A stretch of 64,000 nt of DNA, from contig NZ_QVNU01000005.1 in NCBI RefSeq assembly GCF_003545715.1, positions 124,001-188,000 on the forward strand, given 5' to 3'. Source of the DNA: Taibaiella koreensis (lineage in GTDB: Bacteria > Bacteroidota > Bacteroidia > Chitinophagales > Chitinophagaceae). This document shows, piece by piece, positions 1-9,131 of this stretch. The notes under the pieces were generated by a model. That model did no database searches and was not told the DNA's origin. It saw only the letters and a list, made by a program, of their open reading frames with translations. A program made the position numbers and the translations under genes. The number at the start of each line of letters is the position of its first letter. Position 1 is the stretch's first letter.

Positions 1-24
1 CCCGGTTCTTCATATGATTGTAAC

Positions 25-62
25 GCTGCCCGTGAGTTGCCCGACTTCCGGGCAGCCTTTTA
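25..62 (+). terminator. Rho-independent terminator of a gene left of the window
   Basis: An 8-bp inverted repeat GCTGCCCG / CGGGCAGC (25-32 and 49-56) is followed by a CTTTTATT tail. It sits at the left edge and probably ends a plus-strand gene that lies outside the window. Nothing else is recognisable between it and the first gene. Confidence 0.55.
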
Positions 63-230
63 TTATAGAAACGGCCCTTTTGCGATGCAGCCAGGAAAGA
101 CCGACTGGCCAAAAGTTAATACCTTTATACCGGATTTACATTTTGGCCTGAAATTTGCCGTCATTGGTTTAAACGCAAGATCTTTTTTGCCCTTGCACGC
201 TACTATTTGTTCTCCTTACCGCATTTGTAT

Positions 231-2429
231 ATGAAACGCACTACCCCTATTGTTCTCGCTTCCGGCCTTTTGCTGTTGCTGGGCGCCGATGCCCTGGCCC
301 AACAAAAAGGCAAAACCAACATCGCTGCACCCGCCCCCTGGCAGATCGACACGCTTATTCATCCTATTCCTACCAACAGGGCCATGTTTACCGATAAGGT
401 ATTGCAGCAGGTAAAGAAAGCTGACCTGCGCGACGGGGAATCGGACCATAAGATCGAGCTGGAAGATGCCACCGTATCGGGTATGCTCAGCCAGGCGCTG
501 CTGGTGAAGGCGCCGCGGATCATGATCCATATCGAGAACATGGACATCCCCCACCAGACCAAGATCCAGTACCACAAGGCGCTGGCCAATATGCTGCGGC
601 GTCTCAATGCCCGCAGCTCCGGTCCCGACGATGCTACCTATATCAAGCGGTCGGTAGATAACTTCGAAGAATTAATGCTGGCACGCGAACAGAACCGACT
701 GGCCGACTATGTAAAAGCCAACGACAATATCTATACCCTCGACAACAGTGAGCTGCTCGATGACCATCCCGAGCTGAAAAGCCTGGTCTTCGCCTCGGTA
801 GGTAAGGCAAAACCGGAAATGATGATCCGCCGGCTGCCCGACTTTGCCAAGGAAAGTTATGCTGATCCTGTGATCGCCGCTGCCGCACAAGTAATGCCCG
901 GCACCATACTTACCTATGCCAGCTCGACCAGCGTACTGAGCGCCGCCGTGCGCCGCAACCAGGATCCTTTTGTCAAAGTGATCGTTGCCATTGCCGACAA
1001 GGCTAAAAATCCGCAAAAGGTATTGCCCTTCGTTGCCCAGATCTATGCCGGCAAAACGACCATTGCCGAGATCGACGGCATTGCCAACGATCCCAAGGCT
1101 TATTTCCAGGCCCTGGTCAACCTGAGGATGCAGGGACAATCGGTAGCCGACAAGGCCATTGACGAAGAGATCAATTTCCGCGGGCTGCAGTTTGTACGCG
1201 TGGTCAACGAGCTGCACGACTCGCCTGCCCCTGTACGCTTCAAATCCCTGATGGACTTCAATGCCGAAGACCTTTATTTTATGATGATCGGCAGCCAGGA
1301 CGAGATCTATACCAGCAGCTTCACCTGGATGTTTGACCGGATGATGGAAAAAATGAAGCCGGTGAGCGGCGACGCGTTCCTGGCCAAGGTGCAGAAAAGC
1401 CATTTCCGTACCTTCCTCCGCATGGCCGCCGGCTACAATAAGCTTTCGCCTTTCCTGGCCTCCATGGAAGAGAACGCCAAGAATGAGCTGATGAAAGAAT
1501 TTGTGGCCAACCTGGAACAGGGACCTATGGACGACCTGGAAGATGCTGTGGATGTGGCCGACGCCTTTGGCAGTATCAACGATCCCAAGCTCATTGCCTT
1601 TCTGAAAGAGGAGATCAGGACCAATTATGAGAAAAAGGCGAATGAAAAAGGCGTTATCGTTTATGCCCTGCTTTATACCATCTTCAATAGTGCGGAAAAT
1701 GCAGAACAGCTGAATGCCAAAGTGAGCGACTTGCTTCCCCCTATCACTTATGTACCTTATGCCTCGCTCAAAGATGAGCAGGGCGACATTGTGCAGCAAG
1801 TCTTTTTCTACGGCGACAAAGACGGCATGGGCGCCTATAAAGGCTACCTGAACCTGTTCCGCAGCGCCAAATGGAAGATCGAGCAAAACCAATATTGGGC
1901 TGCCATCACTTCGACAGGGGCCAACCCCATAAAAATATTCGTGAACGTTCCCCTGCCGGAAGAAGCGGAAGAGAATGATGTCTTTGCCCAAACCAAGTTA
2001 CAGCAGTACCTCGACGACAACGGCATCCATCCTTCGATCGTGATCCACCGCGGACACAGCTATTACCTGCCCACAACACTGGAGCACCTGCAGTCTTCGG
2101 TAAAAATCGTAATACTGGGCTCCTGCGGCGGCTACCACAACCTGAGCAAGGTGCTGAACAGTTCGCCCGATGCGCATATCATTTCCTCTAAGCAAGTGGG
2201 CGCCTATGCCGTAAACGTACCGATCATCAGCGCGCTCAACGATGTGCTGGTCGCCGGTAAAGACGTGAACTGGATCAGCATGTGGCAGAATCTTTCCAAA
2301 TACTTTGCCGGCCGGGGCGCCGGGATCAACGACCTGTTCAGCGATTATGTACCACCCAACAAGAACCTCGGCGCTATCTTTATTAAAGCCTACCGTAAGC
2401 AGGCAATGCTGATGGGCAAACAGGATTAA
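231..2429 (+). CDS. Secreted hypothetical protein with possible caspase-like (clan CD) C-terminal domain
   Basis: Encodes 732 aa. I chose the ATG at 231 because it puts a clear signal peptide (MKRTT...ALAQQ) at the N-terminus; an in-frame start at 207 would add eight unlikely residues. The protein is therefore exported to the periplasm or beyond. The central ~550 residues are helix-rich and not recognised. Near the C-terminus (about 595-660) the pattern HRGHS ... VKIVILGSCGG places His609 and Cys632 as in caspase-fold peptidases: His-Gly-His, a helix, a hydrophobic strand, then Gly-Ser-Cys. The 23-residue spacing is short for that fold, so a peptidase role is inference only. No sorting tail is seen. 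It stands alone, with ppk2 87 nt downstream. Confidence 0.8.
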   Translation: MKRTTPIVLASGLLLLLGADALAQQKGKTNIAAPAPWQIDTLIHPIPTNRAMFTDKVLQQVKKADLRDGESDHKIELEDATVSGMLSQALLVKAPRIMIHIENMDIPHQTKIQYHKALANMLRRLNARSSGPDDATYIKRSVDNFEELMLAREQNRLADYVKANDNIYTLDNSELLDDHPELKSLVFASVGKAKPEMMIRRLPDFAKESYADPVIAAAAQVMPGTILTYASSTSVLSAAVRRNQDPFVKVIVAIADKAKNPQKVLPFVAQIYAGKTTIAEIDGIANDPKAYFQALVNLRMQGQSVADKAIDEEINFRGLQFVRVVNELHDSPAPVRFKSLMDFNAEDLYFMMIGSQDEIYTSSFTWMFDRMMEKMKPVSGDAFLAKVQKSHFRTFLRMAAGYNKLSPFLASMEENAKNELMKEFVANLEQGPMDDLEDAVDVADAFGSINDPKLIAFLKEEIRTNYEKKANEKGVIVYALLYTIFNSAENAEQLNAKVSDLLPPITYVPYASLKDEQGDIVQQVFFYGDKDGMGAYKGYLNLFRSAKWKIEQNQYWAAITSTGANPIKIFVNVPLPEEAEENDVFAQTKLQQYLDDNGIHPSIVIHRGHSYYLPTTLEHLQSSVKIVILGSCGGYHNLSKVLNSSPDAHIISSKQVGAYAVNVPIISALNDVLVAGKDVNWISMWQNLSKYFAGRGAGINDLFSDYVPPNKNLGAIFIKAYRKQAMLMGKQD

Positions 2430-2516
2430 GTGAAGAAAGAATAGCTCGCCGGATACCTGGAATACCGGCGGAAAGCCATTTTTAATAAGCATAACCCAAG
2501 ATACCAATCGTAACCT

Positions 2517-3272
2517 ATGGCAAAAGCAAAAGCAGCCTACCGGCTGGATAAGATCAGCACACGGGCCCCGAAAGGCCTTGATAAAGACGCGACCAAGGGC
2601 AAAACCCTGGCACTCCTCCAGGAGCTCGATGAGCTGCAAAACCTGCTCTACGCCGAAAGCAGGCACTCCCTGCTGGTGGTCGTACAAGGTATGGACGCCT
2701 CCGGTAAGGACGGTCTTGTGCGGGATGTGTTCAGCAGCATGAACCCGCAGGGTGTACGTGTGGCCTCTTTTAAGGTGCCCACGGCCGAGGAGGCTTCGCA
2801 CGATTTCCTCTGGCGTATTCACCGGCAAACACCGGAAAAAGGTATGATCCAGCTTTTCAACCGCTCACACTACGAAGATGTACTGGTGACCCGTGTACAT
2901 GGCTGGTGCGACGACAAGACCGCAGCAAAACGCATGCGTGCGATCAACGATTTTGAGCGCCTGCTCGAAGAAAACAATACCCATATCCTTAAGGTATACC
3001 TGCACGTATCCCACGAGGAGCAGCGCGCACGGCTGGAAGAGCGGCTGTCTATTCCGCGGAAAATGTGGAAATACAATAAGAGCGACCTGATCGAGTCCAA
3101 TAACTGGGATCGATACCGCAAATACTACGAGGAAGTGTTCAGCGCCTGCAACGAAGTACCCTGGCACATTATCCCTGCCGACCAGAACTGGTACAAATCG
3201 CACCTGGTGGCTCAATTGCTTAAGGACACTTTAAGCGGGCTGAAGATGAAATATCCGGGACTGAAGAAATAA
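2517..3272 (+). CDS. ppk2: PPK2-family polyphosphate:nucleotide phosphotransferase
   Basis: 251 aa, the usual length of a one-domain PPK2. These cytosolic kinases move phosphate between inorganic polyphosphate and nucleotides (AMP, ADP or GDP). The Walker A motif GMDASGKDG is at residues 58-66 and the Walker B region FNRSHYEDV at 114-122; the lid-type segment ARLEERL...KMWKYNKSD follows. The early DATKGKT segment and the NWDRYRKYYEE motif are typical of the family. The window does not settle whether it prefers AMP (class II) or both AMP and ADP (class III). The gene ends at a hairpin shared with the convergent gene downstream. Confidence 0.93.
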   Translation: MAKAKAAYRLDKISTRAPKGLDKDATKGKTLALLQELDELQNLLYAESRHSLLVVVQGMDASGKDGLVRDVFSSMNPQGVRVASFKVPTAEEASHDFLWRIHRQTPEKGMIQLFNRSHYEDVLVTRVHGWCDDKTAAKRMRAINDFERLLEENNTHILKVYLHVSHEEQRARLEERLSIPRKMWKYNKSDLIESNNWDRYRKYYEEVFSACNEVPWHIIPADQNWYKSHLVAQLLKDTLSGLKMKYPGLKK

Positions 3273-3297
3273 ACATGATATCTTTTTTACTCCTATC

Positions 3298-3330
3298 AAA
3301 CGGCTATGCTCCCCGGAAGCATAACCGTTT
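3298..3330. terminator. Bidirectional terminator between convergent genes
   Basis: A 13-bp stem (one C/A mismatch) AAACGGCTATGCT / AGCATAACCGTTT with a short CCCCGGA loop, flanked by A-rich and T-rich ends. It lies between the stops of the polyphosphate kinase (plus) and the T9SS cargo (minus) and can serve both. Confidence 0.7.
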
Positions 3331-3360
3331 GCTCATGGTGGTCTGCCGGCTACCCTGCCC

Positions 3361-4131
3361 TTACCGGACAAGCAGCTTAAAGCGCCCGGCTCCCTCAGGA
3401 CCCTCAAGGCGCAGCAGGTACATACCCGAAGCCAGCTGCGGAACCGCAATCCACTCATTCCCTTTAAGCTCCCGTCGCAATACAACGCTGCCCTGCCCGG
3501 TAACCAGCATCAGGCGATAAGCCGTGGCCGGGTTCAGACCGGAGAACCCAAACGCTTGTTCTTCCCGGATCAGTCGCACACCTTCCAAATTGTTTCTCAG
3601 GGAAATACCAGTGGTATTTGAAGTTTGTCCTGCCTTGATCGGTTGGTTCAACGTTTCATTACAAGCCCAGTCTTTTACGGTACAGGTAAGGGCGCTACCA
3701 TTTGTCACCGTCAACCGTATCCATCCATAACGAGCGCCGCCGGCCGCCGGGATACGGAAGCCGAGGTATTTATCGTTGGCATCCGAAAGCCAATTACCCG
3801 TACCGTCCTGGCTCAGCGGCTTCAGCGCATTTTCGTACCAGCAGCTTAAGGCGCTGCTGATGTCGGCGCCGCTGTTGAGCTTATCCGGCAAGCCGCCGGC
3901 GCCGCAAAGCACCTCAATACCAGGATGTCCCAGCACGCCTATGCCAGGCATATCGCTCCAAAGCAATTGCAGGCTACCGGCGATGGCGCCGTGAAAGGTA
4001 AAGGAAGATACCATGCCTGCTGTTGCGCCAAGTGTGGTGTCGGGTGTAATGTCGTAGTACCGGATCTGAGCGCCGGCACTCAATGGGAACAGGGCCGCCA
4101 GGGCCGCGATGGAAAATAGCTGTCTGATCAT
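3361..4131 (-). CDS. Secreted T9SS cargo protein, C-terminal type A-like sorting domain
   Basis: 256 aa from the ATG at 4131, chosen because MIRQLFSIAALAALFPLSAGAQ is a clean signal peptide; longer in-frame starts only add basic residues. The middle (about 100-145) has the pattern DKYLGFRIP...YGWIRL seen in many Bacteroidota surface proteins. The last ~75 residues (GLNPATAYRLML...ASGMYLLRL...FKLLV) match the beta-rich type A tail that the type IX system recognises and removes, although the usual PNP opening is absent. Function beyond export is unknown. A 240-bp spacer separates it from the upstream type B cargo on the same strand. Confidence 0.8.
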   Translation of the reverse strand: MIRQLFSIAALAALFPLSAGAQIRYYDITPDTTLGATAGMVSSFTFHGAIAGSLQLLWSDMPGIGVLGHPGIEVLCGAGGLPDKLNSGADISSALSCWYENALKPLSQDGTGNWLSDANDKYLGFRIPAAGGARYGWIRLTVTNGSALTCTVKDWACNETLNQPIKAGQTSNTTGISLRNNLEGVRLIREEQAFGFSGLNPATAYRLMLVTGQGSVVLRRELKGNEWIAVPQLASGMYLLRLEGPEGAGRFKLLVR

Positions 4132-4373
4132 TGCTTTAAAGGTTTGTGTTAAGGATCGCGCACGGGACGGCATCATTTGCGATGACGGCCGCATGCATTA
4201 CCAGGATTTGTCCGGGGAAGACCCTTCCTTTTGCAAAGAAGCACACAACAGGTAATGCGCAAAAATAAAGCGCTGCGCTGTCAATACGTTTACCGGGAAG
4301 CCGGTATTTTACTTTTTGAGCAATAAAACACGAAACAGAAAGGGGCGTACACATCCGGCAAGACGTGCCCCTA

Positions 4374-6173
4374 TTACCGCAGCACCGTTACCGTTCCTCT
4401 TGTGCGGGCAGGACCATCGCCGGGATTCAGATAGGCGGCATCAATCACATAAAAGTAATCGCCCTGCTCCACCGGCTGCCCGTTAAAGGTGCCGTCCCAG
4501 GTCTTGTCCAGGCTAAGGCTTGTGAACAGCCGCTGCCCGTAACGATTGAATACTTGCAAGTTGATCGTCCGGAAGGGGCATCCGGCTTTGACCACGAAAC
4601 GGTCGTTCCTGCCATCACCATTGGGTGTAAAGGCATTGGGTACGAACAGGCAATATTTGCAATCGATATAGCCGATATGGATCTTGTCGGCAGCAGTGCC
4701 ACAGTGGTTGGTAGCCCGAAGCTCGTAATCACCCGGCCGGGTAACCACCATATAATTGGTCGTATCGCCCTCGCTCCAGCGATAAGTCGCATCGGCCTGC
4801 AGCGGTGTTTCGATCCGCAGCGGCATACCGGTACACAATGTGGTATCGGCGGGTAGCTGCACTTCGGGCCTTGGCCTGATGTCGATGGTATAAGCCGTGG
4901 TCTGCGTCGCCATCAGAGGGCAGCCATCGTCGCTGTAGGTGAGATTGATGAGGTACCGGCCGGGCCGGGCCTGTGCCGCCGCCCAGCGGAAATGTGCCTT
5001 CGGCGTGGGTGTACCTTCGCCCTCGACGGTAAGACTGGCTTCCTCCGGCAGCACGCCATGGGTGATCGTGATATTATCCAGGTTGCTATCGCTTCCCTTA
5101 ATATCGATCTTCAGCTCCTTATCCCAGCCTTCGCATTGACTGAAAACGAGTGCGCCGCTATCATCGCGGCTCGTGTCCAGTTCTTCAACATCGCCGATTA
5201 TGCCTTGCGGTGCGTCGTTGTTACAATTATCTATCGTGACAAAGGTGACCGCTTTTTGCGTGCTGCCCATTTTCACACCTTTACGGTACTCGTTGACCTG
5301 GTACACCACCAGATTATTGCTTACCTGGTTGGGCAAGAAGCGGATCTCTCCGTTCCGGCTGTTAAGCTTGAAGCTGCCCGGTGCGGCCGCCAGGGGTGTA
5401 TCTGGTGTATAAGGCGAAATGTAACGCAGATTATAAGCTTCCTGCGGCGACTGTATGGTTGGGGAGCTGAACATCTTGCCGGATATCAATTTGAATTCCA
5501 GCTGGTCGTTATCGGGATCCCGGGCGCCGGGACTATATAGGGCAGGCTTATTCTCGCAGAAGAAAGGAGCATAACCATCGTCGTAGTCAACAGAATTATT
5601 GGGGCCCATCGTATTATTCAGGGTAGCATCCAGGTATAGGGGGAATAGTTTTTCCGGATCGGGGGCAAGCGGGGAAGGCATGGCATCTATATTCTGGATA
5701 AAGGCGCCGGCCACGCCGGCATAGGTAAGCGGATCCGGCGATTGGGTAATGCCCGAGGTAAAGGCAATATGCCAATTGTCGTTCTTGCCCTTGATGGTCA
5801 CATTACCGCTATATGTAATTTGGCGCACACCCGGATAAACCTCTAATGGCCCGCTGCAGGTGGTGTGATCTGCTTCATCGGGACAAATGGGCGTAATATT
5901 GAGCTCGCTCCGGCTCGAGTCGTAAGGCAGGAAAGCCATGTCCAGGGACGACTGCATACCTTTATATATCTTGATTTTTGCACGACGGCCGATCATGTAG
6001 AATATTTTATTAGGCGTACCGCAATAAGCATAAAGCTTCACGGTGACCTCATAAGTCTCTTCCTCACCCCTGGCACCCACAAAACGATAGCTGATCGCGC
6101 CGCCCAAAATATGCTCCGCCTTTGCCGGCAAGCCGGCCAGCAGCAACAATACAATAATACACCACTGCTTCAT
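4374..6173 (-). CDS. T9SS type B sorting domain protein (gliding-associated C-terminal domain), copy 1
   Basis: 599 aa with signal peptide MKQWCIIVLLLLAGLPAKA. The C-terminal ~85 residues (FVPNAFTPNGDGRNDRF...FNRYGQRLF...WDGTFNGQPVEQGDYFYVI) are the classic CHU_C / type B signal of the type IX secretion system, so the protein is exported and stays at the surface or is released. The upstream part is built of beta-sandwich-like segments with paired cysteines (CPDE..., DNCNND...). It is a tandem paralogue of the gene at 6328-8124: the C-terminal half is nearly identical and the N-terminal half more diverged. No enzymatic motif is visible; adhesin or surface structural roles are common for such proteins. 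Confidence 0.9.
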   Translation of the reverse strand: MKQWCIIVLLLLAGLPAKAEHILGGAISYRFVGARGEEETYEVTVKLYAYCGTPNKIFYMIGRRAKIKIYKGMQSSLDMAFLPYDSSRSELNITPICPDEADHTTCSGPLEVYPGVRQITYSGNVTIKGKNDNWHIAFTSGITQSPDPLTYAGVAGAFIQNIDAMPSPLAPDPEKLFPLYLDATLNNTMGPNNSVDYDDGYAPFFCENKPALYSPGARDPDNDQLEFKLISGKMFSSPTIQSPQEAYNLRYISPYTPDTPLAAAPGSFKLNSRNGEIRFLPNQVSNNLVVYQVNEYRKGVKMGSTQKAVTFVTIDNCNNDAPQGIIGDVEELDTSRDDSGALVFSQCEGWDKELKIDIKGSDSNLDNITITHGVLPEEASLTVEGEGTPTPKAHFRWAAAQARPGRYLINLTYSDDGCPLMATQTTAYTIDIRPRPEVQLPADTTLCTGMPLRIETPLQADATYRWSEGDTTNYMVVTRPGDYELRATNHCGTAADKIHIGYIDCKYCLFVPNAFTPNGDGRNDRFVVKAGCPFRTINLQVFNRYGQRLFTSLSLDKTWDGTFNGQPVEQGDYFYVIDAAYLNPGDGPARTRGTVTVLR

Positions 6174-6327
6174 TCTTGAATCAATATTATCCTATACAGA
6201 CAATAACACAACAAGGCGAATACTATACTACCGGCGGAAAAGTTGAGATATACGCAACAATTACAGGTTTTCCTTTAGTCACAGACCGTCATTATTTTAC
6301 CTGAAGATAGACAGTAGCCATCCGCGA

Positions 6328-8124
6328 CTACCGCAGCACCGTTACCGTCCCTCTTGTGCGGGCAGGACCATCGCCGGGATTCAGATAGGCGGCATCAATC
6401 ACATAAAAGTAATCGCCCTGCTCCACCGGCTGCCCGTTAAAGGTGCCGTCCCAGGTCTTGTCCAGGCTAAGGCTCGTGAACAGCCGCTGTCCGTAACGAT
6501 TGAACACCTGCAGGTTGATCGTCCGGAAAGGGCAGGCCGCTTTGACCACGAAACGGTCGTTCCTGCCATCACCATTGGGCGTAAAGGCGTTGGGTACGAA
6601 CAGGCAATATTTGCAATCGATGTAGTCTATATGGATCTTGTCGGCAGCAGTGCCGCAGTGGTTGGTAGCCCGAAGCTCGTAGTCGCCCGGCCGGGTAACC
6701 ACCATATAATTGGTCGTATCGCCCTCGCTCCAGCGATAAGTCGCATCGGACTGAAGCGGCGTTTCGATCCGCAGCGGCATACCGGTACACAATGTGGTAT
6801 CGGCGGGCAGCTGCACTTCGGGCCTCGGCCTGATGTCGATGGTATAAGCCGTGGTCTGCGTCGCCATAAGAGGGCAGCCATCGTCGCTGTAGGTGAGGTT
6901 AATGAGGTAACGGCCGGGCCGGGCCTGCGCCGCCGCCCAGCGGAAATGTGCCTTCGGTGTGGGCGTTCCTTCGTCTTCGACGGTAAGGCTGGCTCCCTCC
7001 GGCAGCGCGCCATGGGTGATCGTGATATTATCCAGGTTGCTATCGCTTCCCTTAATATCGATCTTCAGCTCCTTGTCCCAGCCCTCGCATTGACTGAAGA
7101 TGAGTGTTCTGTTGTCGTCGCGGCTCGTGTCCAGTTCTTCGACATCGCCTGTTATGCCTTGCGGTGCGTCGTTGTTACAATTATCTATCGTGACAAACGT
7201 GACCGCCTTTTGCGTACTGCCCATTTTCACACCCTTGCGGTACTCATTGACCTGGTACACCAATATGTTGTTGCTCACCTGGTTGGGCAGAAAGCGGATT
7301 TCCCCGGTGCCGCCGTTGAGCTTGAAGCTGCCCGGTGCGGCCGCCAGGGGTTGTTCGGGTGTAAAAGGCGAAATGTAGCGCATATCATAAGCCTCCCGTG
7401 GCGATTGTATTGCCGGGGACCCCAGCTTTCTGCAGGGTATCAATTTGAATTCCAGCCGGTCATTATCGGGATCCCGGGCGCCGGGACTATACAGCGCGGG
7501 CTTGTTGATGCAGAAAAAAGGAGCATAGCCATCGTCGTAGTCAACAGAATTATTGGGTCCCATCGTATTGTTCAGGGTAGCGTCGAGGTAGAGGGGAAAT
7601 GGCTTTTCCTGATCTTCGGGAAAAGGCGGAAGCACGGCATCTAAGTTCTTGATAACGCCGGCAGCCAAACCGGCGCGGGTTAGCGGATCAGGCGTTTGCG
7701 TGATATCCGAATTAAAGGCAAAATGCCAGCTCGGGTCCTTTCCCTTAATCGTAACATTACCGCTATAGGCAAATTGAAGTACACCAGGATAAACGCCCAT
7801 AGGATCGGCGCAGGTATTCTGATCCATTTCATCGGGACACACGGGCGAAATATTGATCCGGCTATGGCCGGCATCGTAGTCCAGGAACACCATATTCAGA
7901 GACGACTGGCTGCCCTTATAGATCTTGATCTTTGCACGCTGATTGATGATATCACCGCTTCTGTTGGGTGCGCCACAGTAGGCATAAAGCCGCAGCGTTA
8001 CCTGGTAGGTCTCCTCCTCACCCCTGGCCTCGACAAAATGATAGCTGATAGCGACGCCGAAAATATGCGATGCCTTAGCCGGCAAACCGGCCGCTATCAG
8101 CAGCAGCAAAAATATTATCTTCAC
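6328..8124 (-). CDS. T9SS type B sorting domain protein, copy 2 (tandem duplicate)
   Basis: 598 aa, starting at a GTG (minus strand 8124-8122) that opens directly into the signal peptide VKIIFLLLLIAAGLPAKA. Architecture is the same as the neighbour at 4374-6173: DYDDGYAPFFC, SPGARDPDND and NEYRKGVKMGSTQKAVTF blocks, then the type B tail FVPNAFTPNGDGRNDRF. The last ~280 residues differ from the paralogue at only a handful of positions, while the first ~270 differ often. This pattern suggests gene conversion at the 3' ends. The two genes are 154 bp apart and may be cotranscribed. Confidence 0.88.
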   Translation of the reverse strand: MKIIFLLLLIAAGLPAKASHIFGVAISYHFVEARGEEETYQVTLRLYAYCGAPNRSGDIINQRAKIKIYKGSQSSLNMVFLDYDAGHSRINISPVCPDEMDQNTCADPMGVYPGVLQFAYSGNVTIKGKDPSWHFAFNSDITQTPDPLTRAGLAAGVIKNLDAVLPPFPEDQEKPFPLYLDATLNNTMGPNNSVDYDDGYAPFFCINKPALYSPGARDPDNDRLEFKLIPCRKLGSPAIQSPREAYDMRYISPFTPEQPLAAAPGSFKLNGGTGEIRFLPNQVSNNILVYQVNEYRKGVKMGSTQKAVTFVTIDNCNNDAPQGITGDVEELDTSRDDNRTLIFSQCEGWDKELKIDIKGSDSNLDNITITHGALPEGASLTVEDEGTPTPKAHFRWAAAQARPGRYLINLTYSDDGCPLMATQTTAYTIDIRPRPEVQLPADTTLCTGMPLRIETPLQSDATYRWSEGDTTNYMVVTRPGDYELRATNHCGTAADKIHIDYIDCKYCLFVPNAFTPNGDGRNDRFVVKAACPFRTINLQVFNRYGQRLFTSLSLDKTWDGTFNGQPVEQGDYFYVIDAAYLNPGDGPARTRGTVTVLR

Positions 8125-8261
8125 AAGCCGTATCTAATTAGTAAAAATATTATTTTTTTTACTTAAATAAAATGAACCTAAAACAAGACACAACAAATGA
8201 GGTGTCGTACCAGTTTTCTATTTCATGACAGCGAAAGTTTTCGACAGCACAAACAAGAGGT

Positions 8262-9110
8262 TCAACGCGACGGCAGGAACGCCAGCTCGGCATATACGGG
8301 CAGATGGTCGGAGATTTTACGGGCAATGGTCATATTCCACTGATAAGTACTTGGAAAGGAAACAATGCCGGCTTTTACTAATGCAAACATCGCAGTAGAA
8401 TAAAATATATTATCATATTCCGAGGCCAGGCAATTGCCGTTGCGGCACGCCTGCTTTAAAGTGGTGGGCTGACCACTAAGCGCAGGCAGAAAATGTTGCT
8501 TCCGGAGCGGGTTGAAAACGGTATGGGATTGCGGGCAGTTAAAATCGCCCAGAAATACAGGCATTGGCAGCCGCAGGGAGTCGGGAAAGTATTTCAGGTA
8601 TTTGATCTCCCGTTCGGGCTGCTTCTTTTTGGGCAACGCATGAAAGTTAACCAGGCTAAATACCTTCCCTTCTGCGCGGAAAATAGCAATAAATGGCTCC
8701 CGGCTCATCTCCGTAGCAAAAGTAGCCGCCAGGAATGGCCGTCCCATGCAAGCGACCCGGGCAGACTTCCAGATAAAGGCATACCGCTCCGATTCGCCCG
8801 GCTGCAGCGCGGTGGTCGGCTGACTGATGCGGTAATCCCATTGCTGCCCGGTCTGGTTGAGGAAAGCAACGAGCCGGGAAAGCGCATTGGCGCCGTCGCC
8901 GGTATTGATCTCCTGCAGGGCCACCAGGTCGAAATCTTTCAAATAGCCCGCCATAAGCCGTAATGTACTATCAGACTTATGCCTTCCCAGGTGCTGCAGG
9001 TTCCAGCTGGCAATCCTGATCGCGGCATTTGCCGGTAACAGGCCCCACAATAGGAGCAAGAGGACCCCAAAATATATTTTTACCTCAAAAAACCTTCTTA
9101 TAAACAACAC
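8262..9110 (-). CDS. Endonuclease/exonuclease/phosphatase (DNase I-like) family protein, exported
   Basis: About 282 aa. No ATG fits; the frame opens with GTG TTG at 9110-9105 just before a hydrophobic signal segment (IYFGVLLLLLWGLLPANA), so the exact start is uncertain. The mature part has the hallmark motifs of the fold in order: ASWNLQHLG, VALQEI (metal-binding Glu), VNFHALP, FLGDFNCP (Asp/Asn), and SDHLPV (catalytic Asp-His) at the end. Such proteins cleave phosphodiesters or phosphomonoesters with Mg2+; the substrate here is unknown. It lies 21 nt downstream of the symporter gene on the same strand, so the two probably share a transcript. Confidence 0.85.
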   Translation of the reverse strand: MLFIRRFFEVKIYFGVLLLLLWGLLPANAAIRIASWNLQHLGRHKSDSTLRLMAGYLKDFDLVALQEINTGDGANALSRLVAFLNQTGQQWDYRISQPTTALQPGESERYAFIWKSARVACMGRPFLAATFATEMSREPFIAIFRAEGKVFSLVNFHALPKKKQPEREIKYLKYFPDSLRLPMPVFLGDFNCPQSHTVFNPLRKQHFLPALSGQPTTLKQACRNGNCLASEYDNIFYSTAMFALVKAGIVSFPSTYQWNMTIARKISDHLPVYAELAFLPSR

Positions 9111-9131
9111 AAAAATTTCAAAATCAAATAA

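Noticed and set aside
37-234. 65-codon open frame at the left edge
   Set aside because: It begins inside the terminator hairpin, has no protein-family features and overlaps the start of the secreted protein gene.
672-1991. 439-codon open frame antisense to the first secreted protein
   Set aside because: It mirrors the codon pattern of a strongly supported gene on the other strand, is rich in His/Gly/Phe as such shadows are, and has no family motif.
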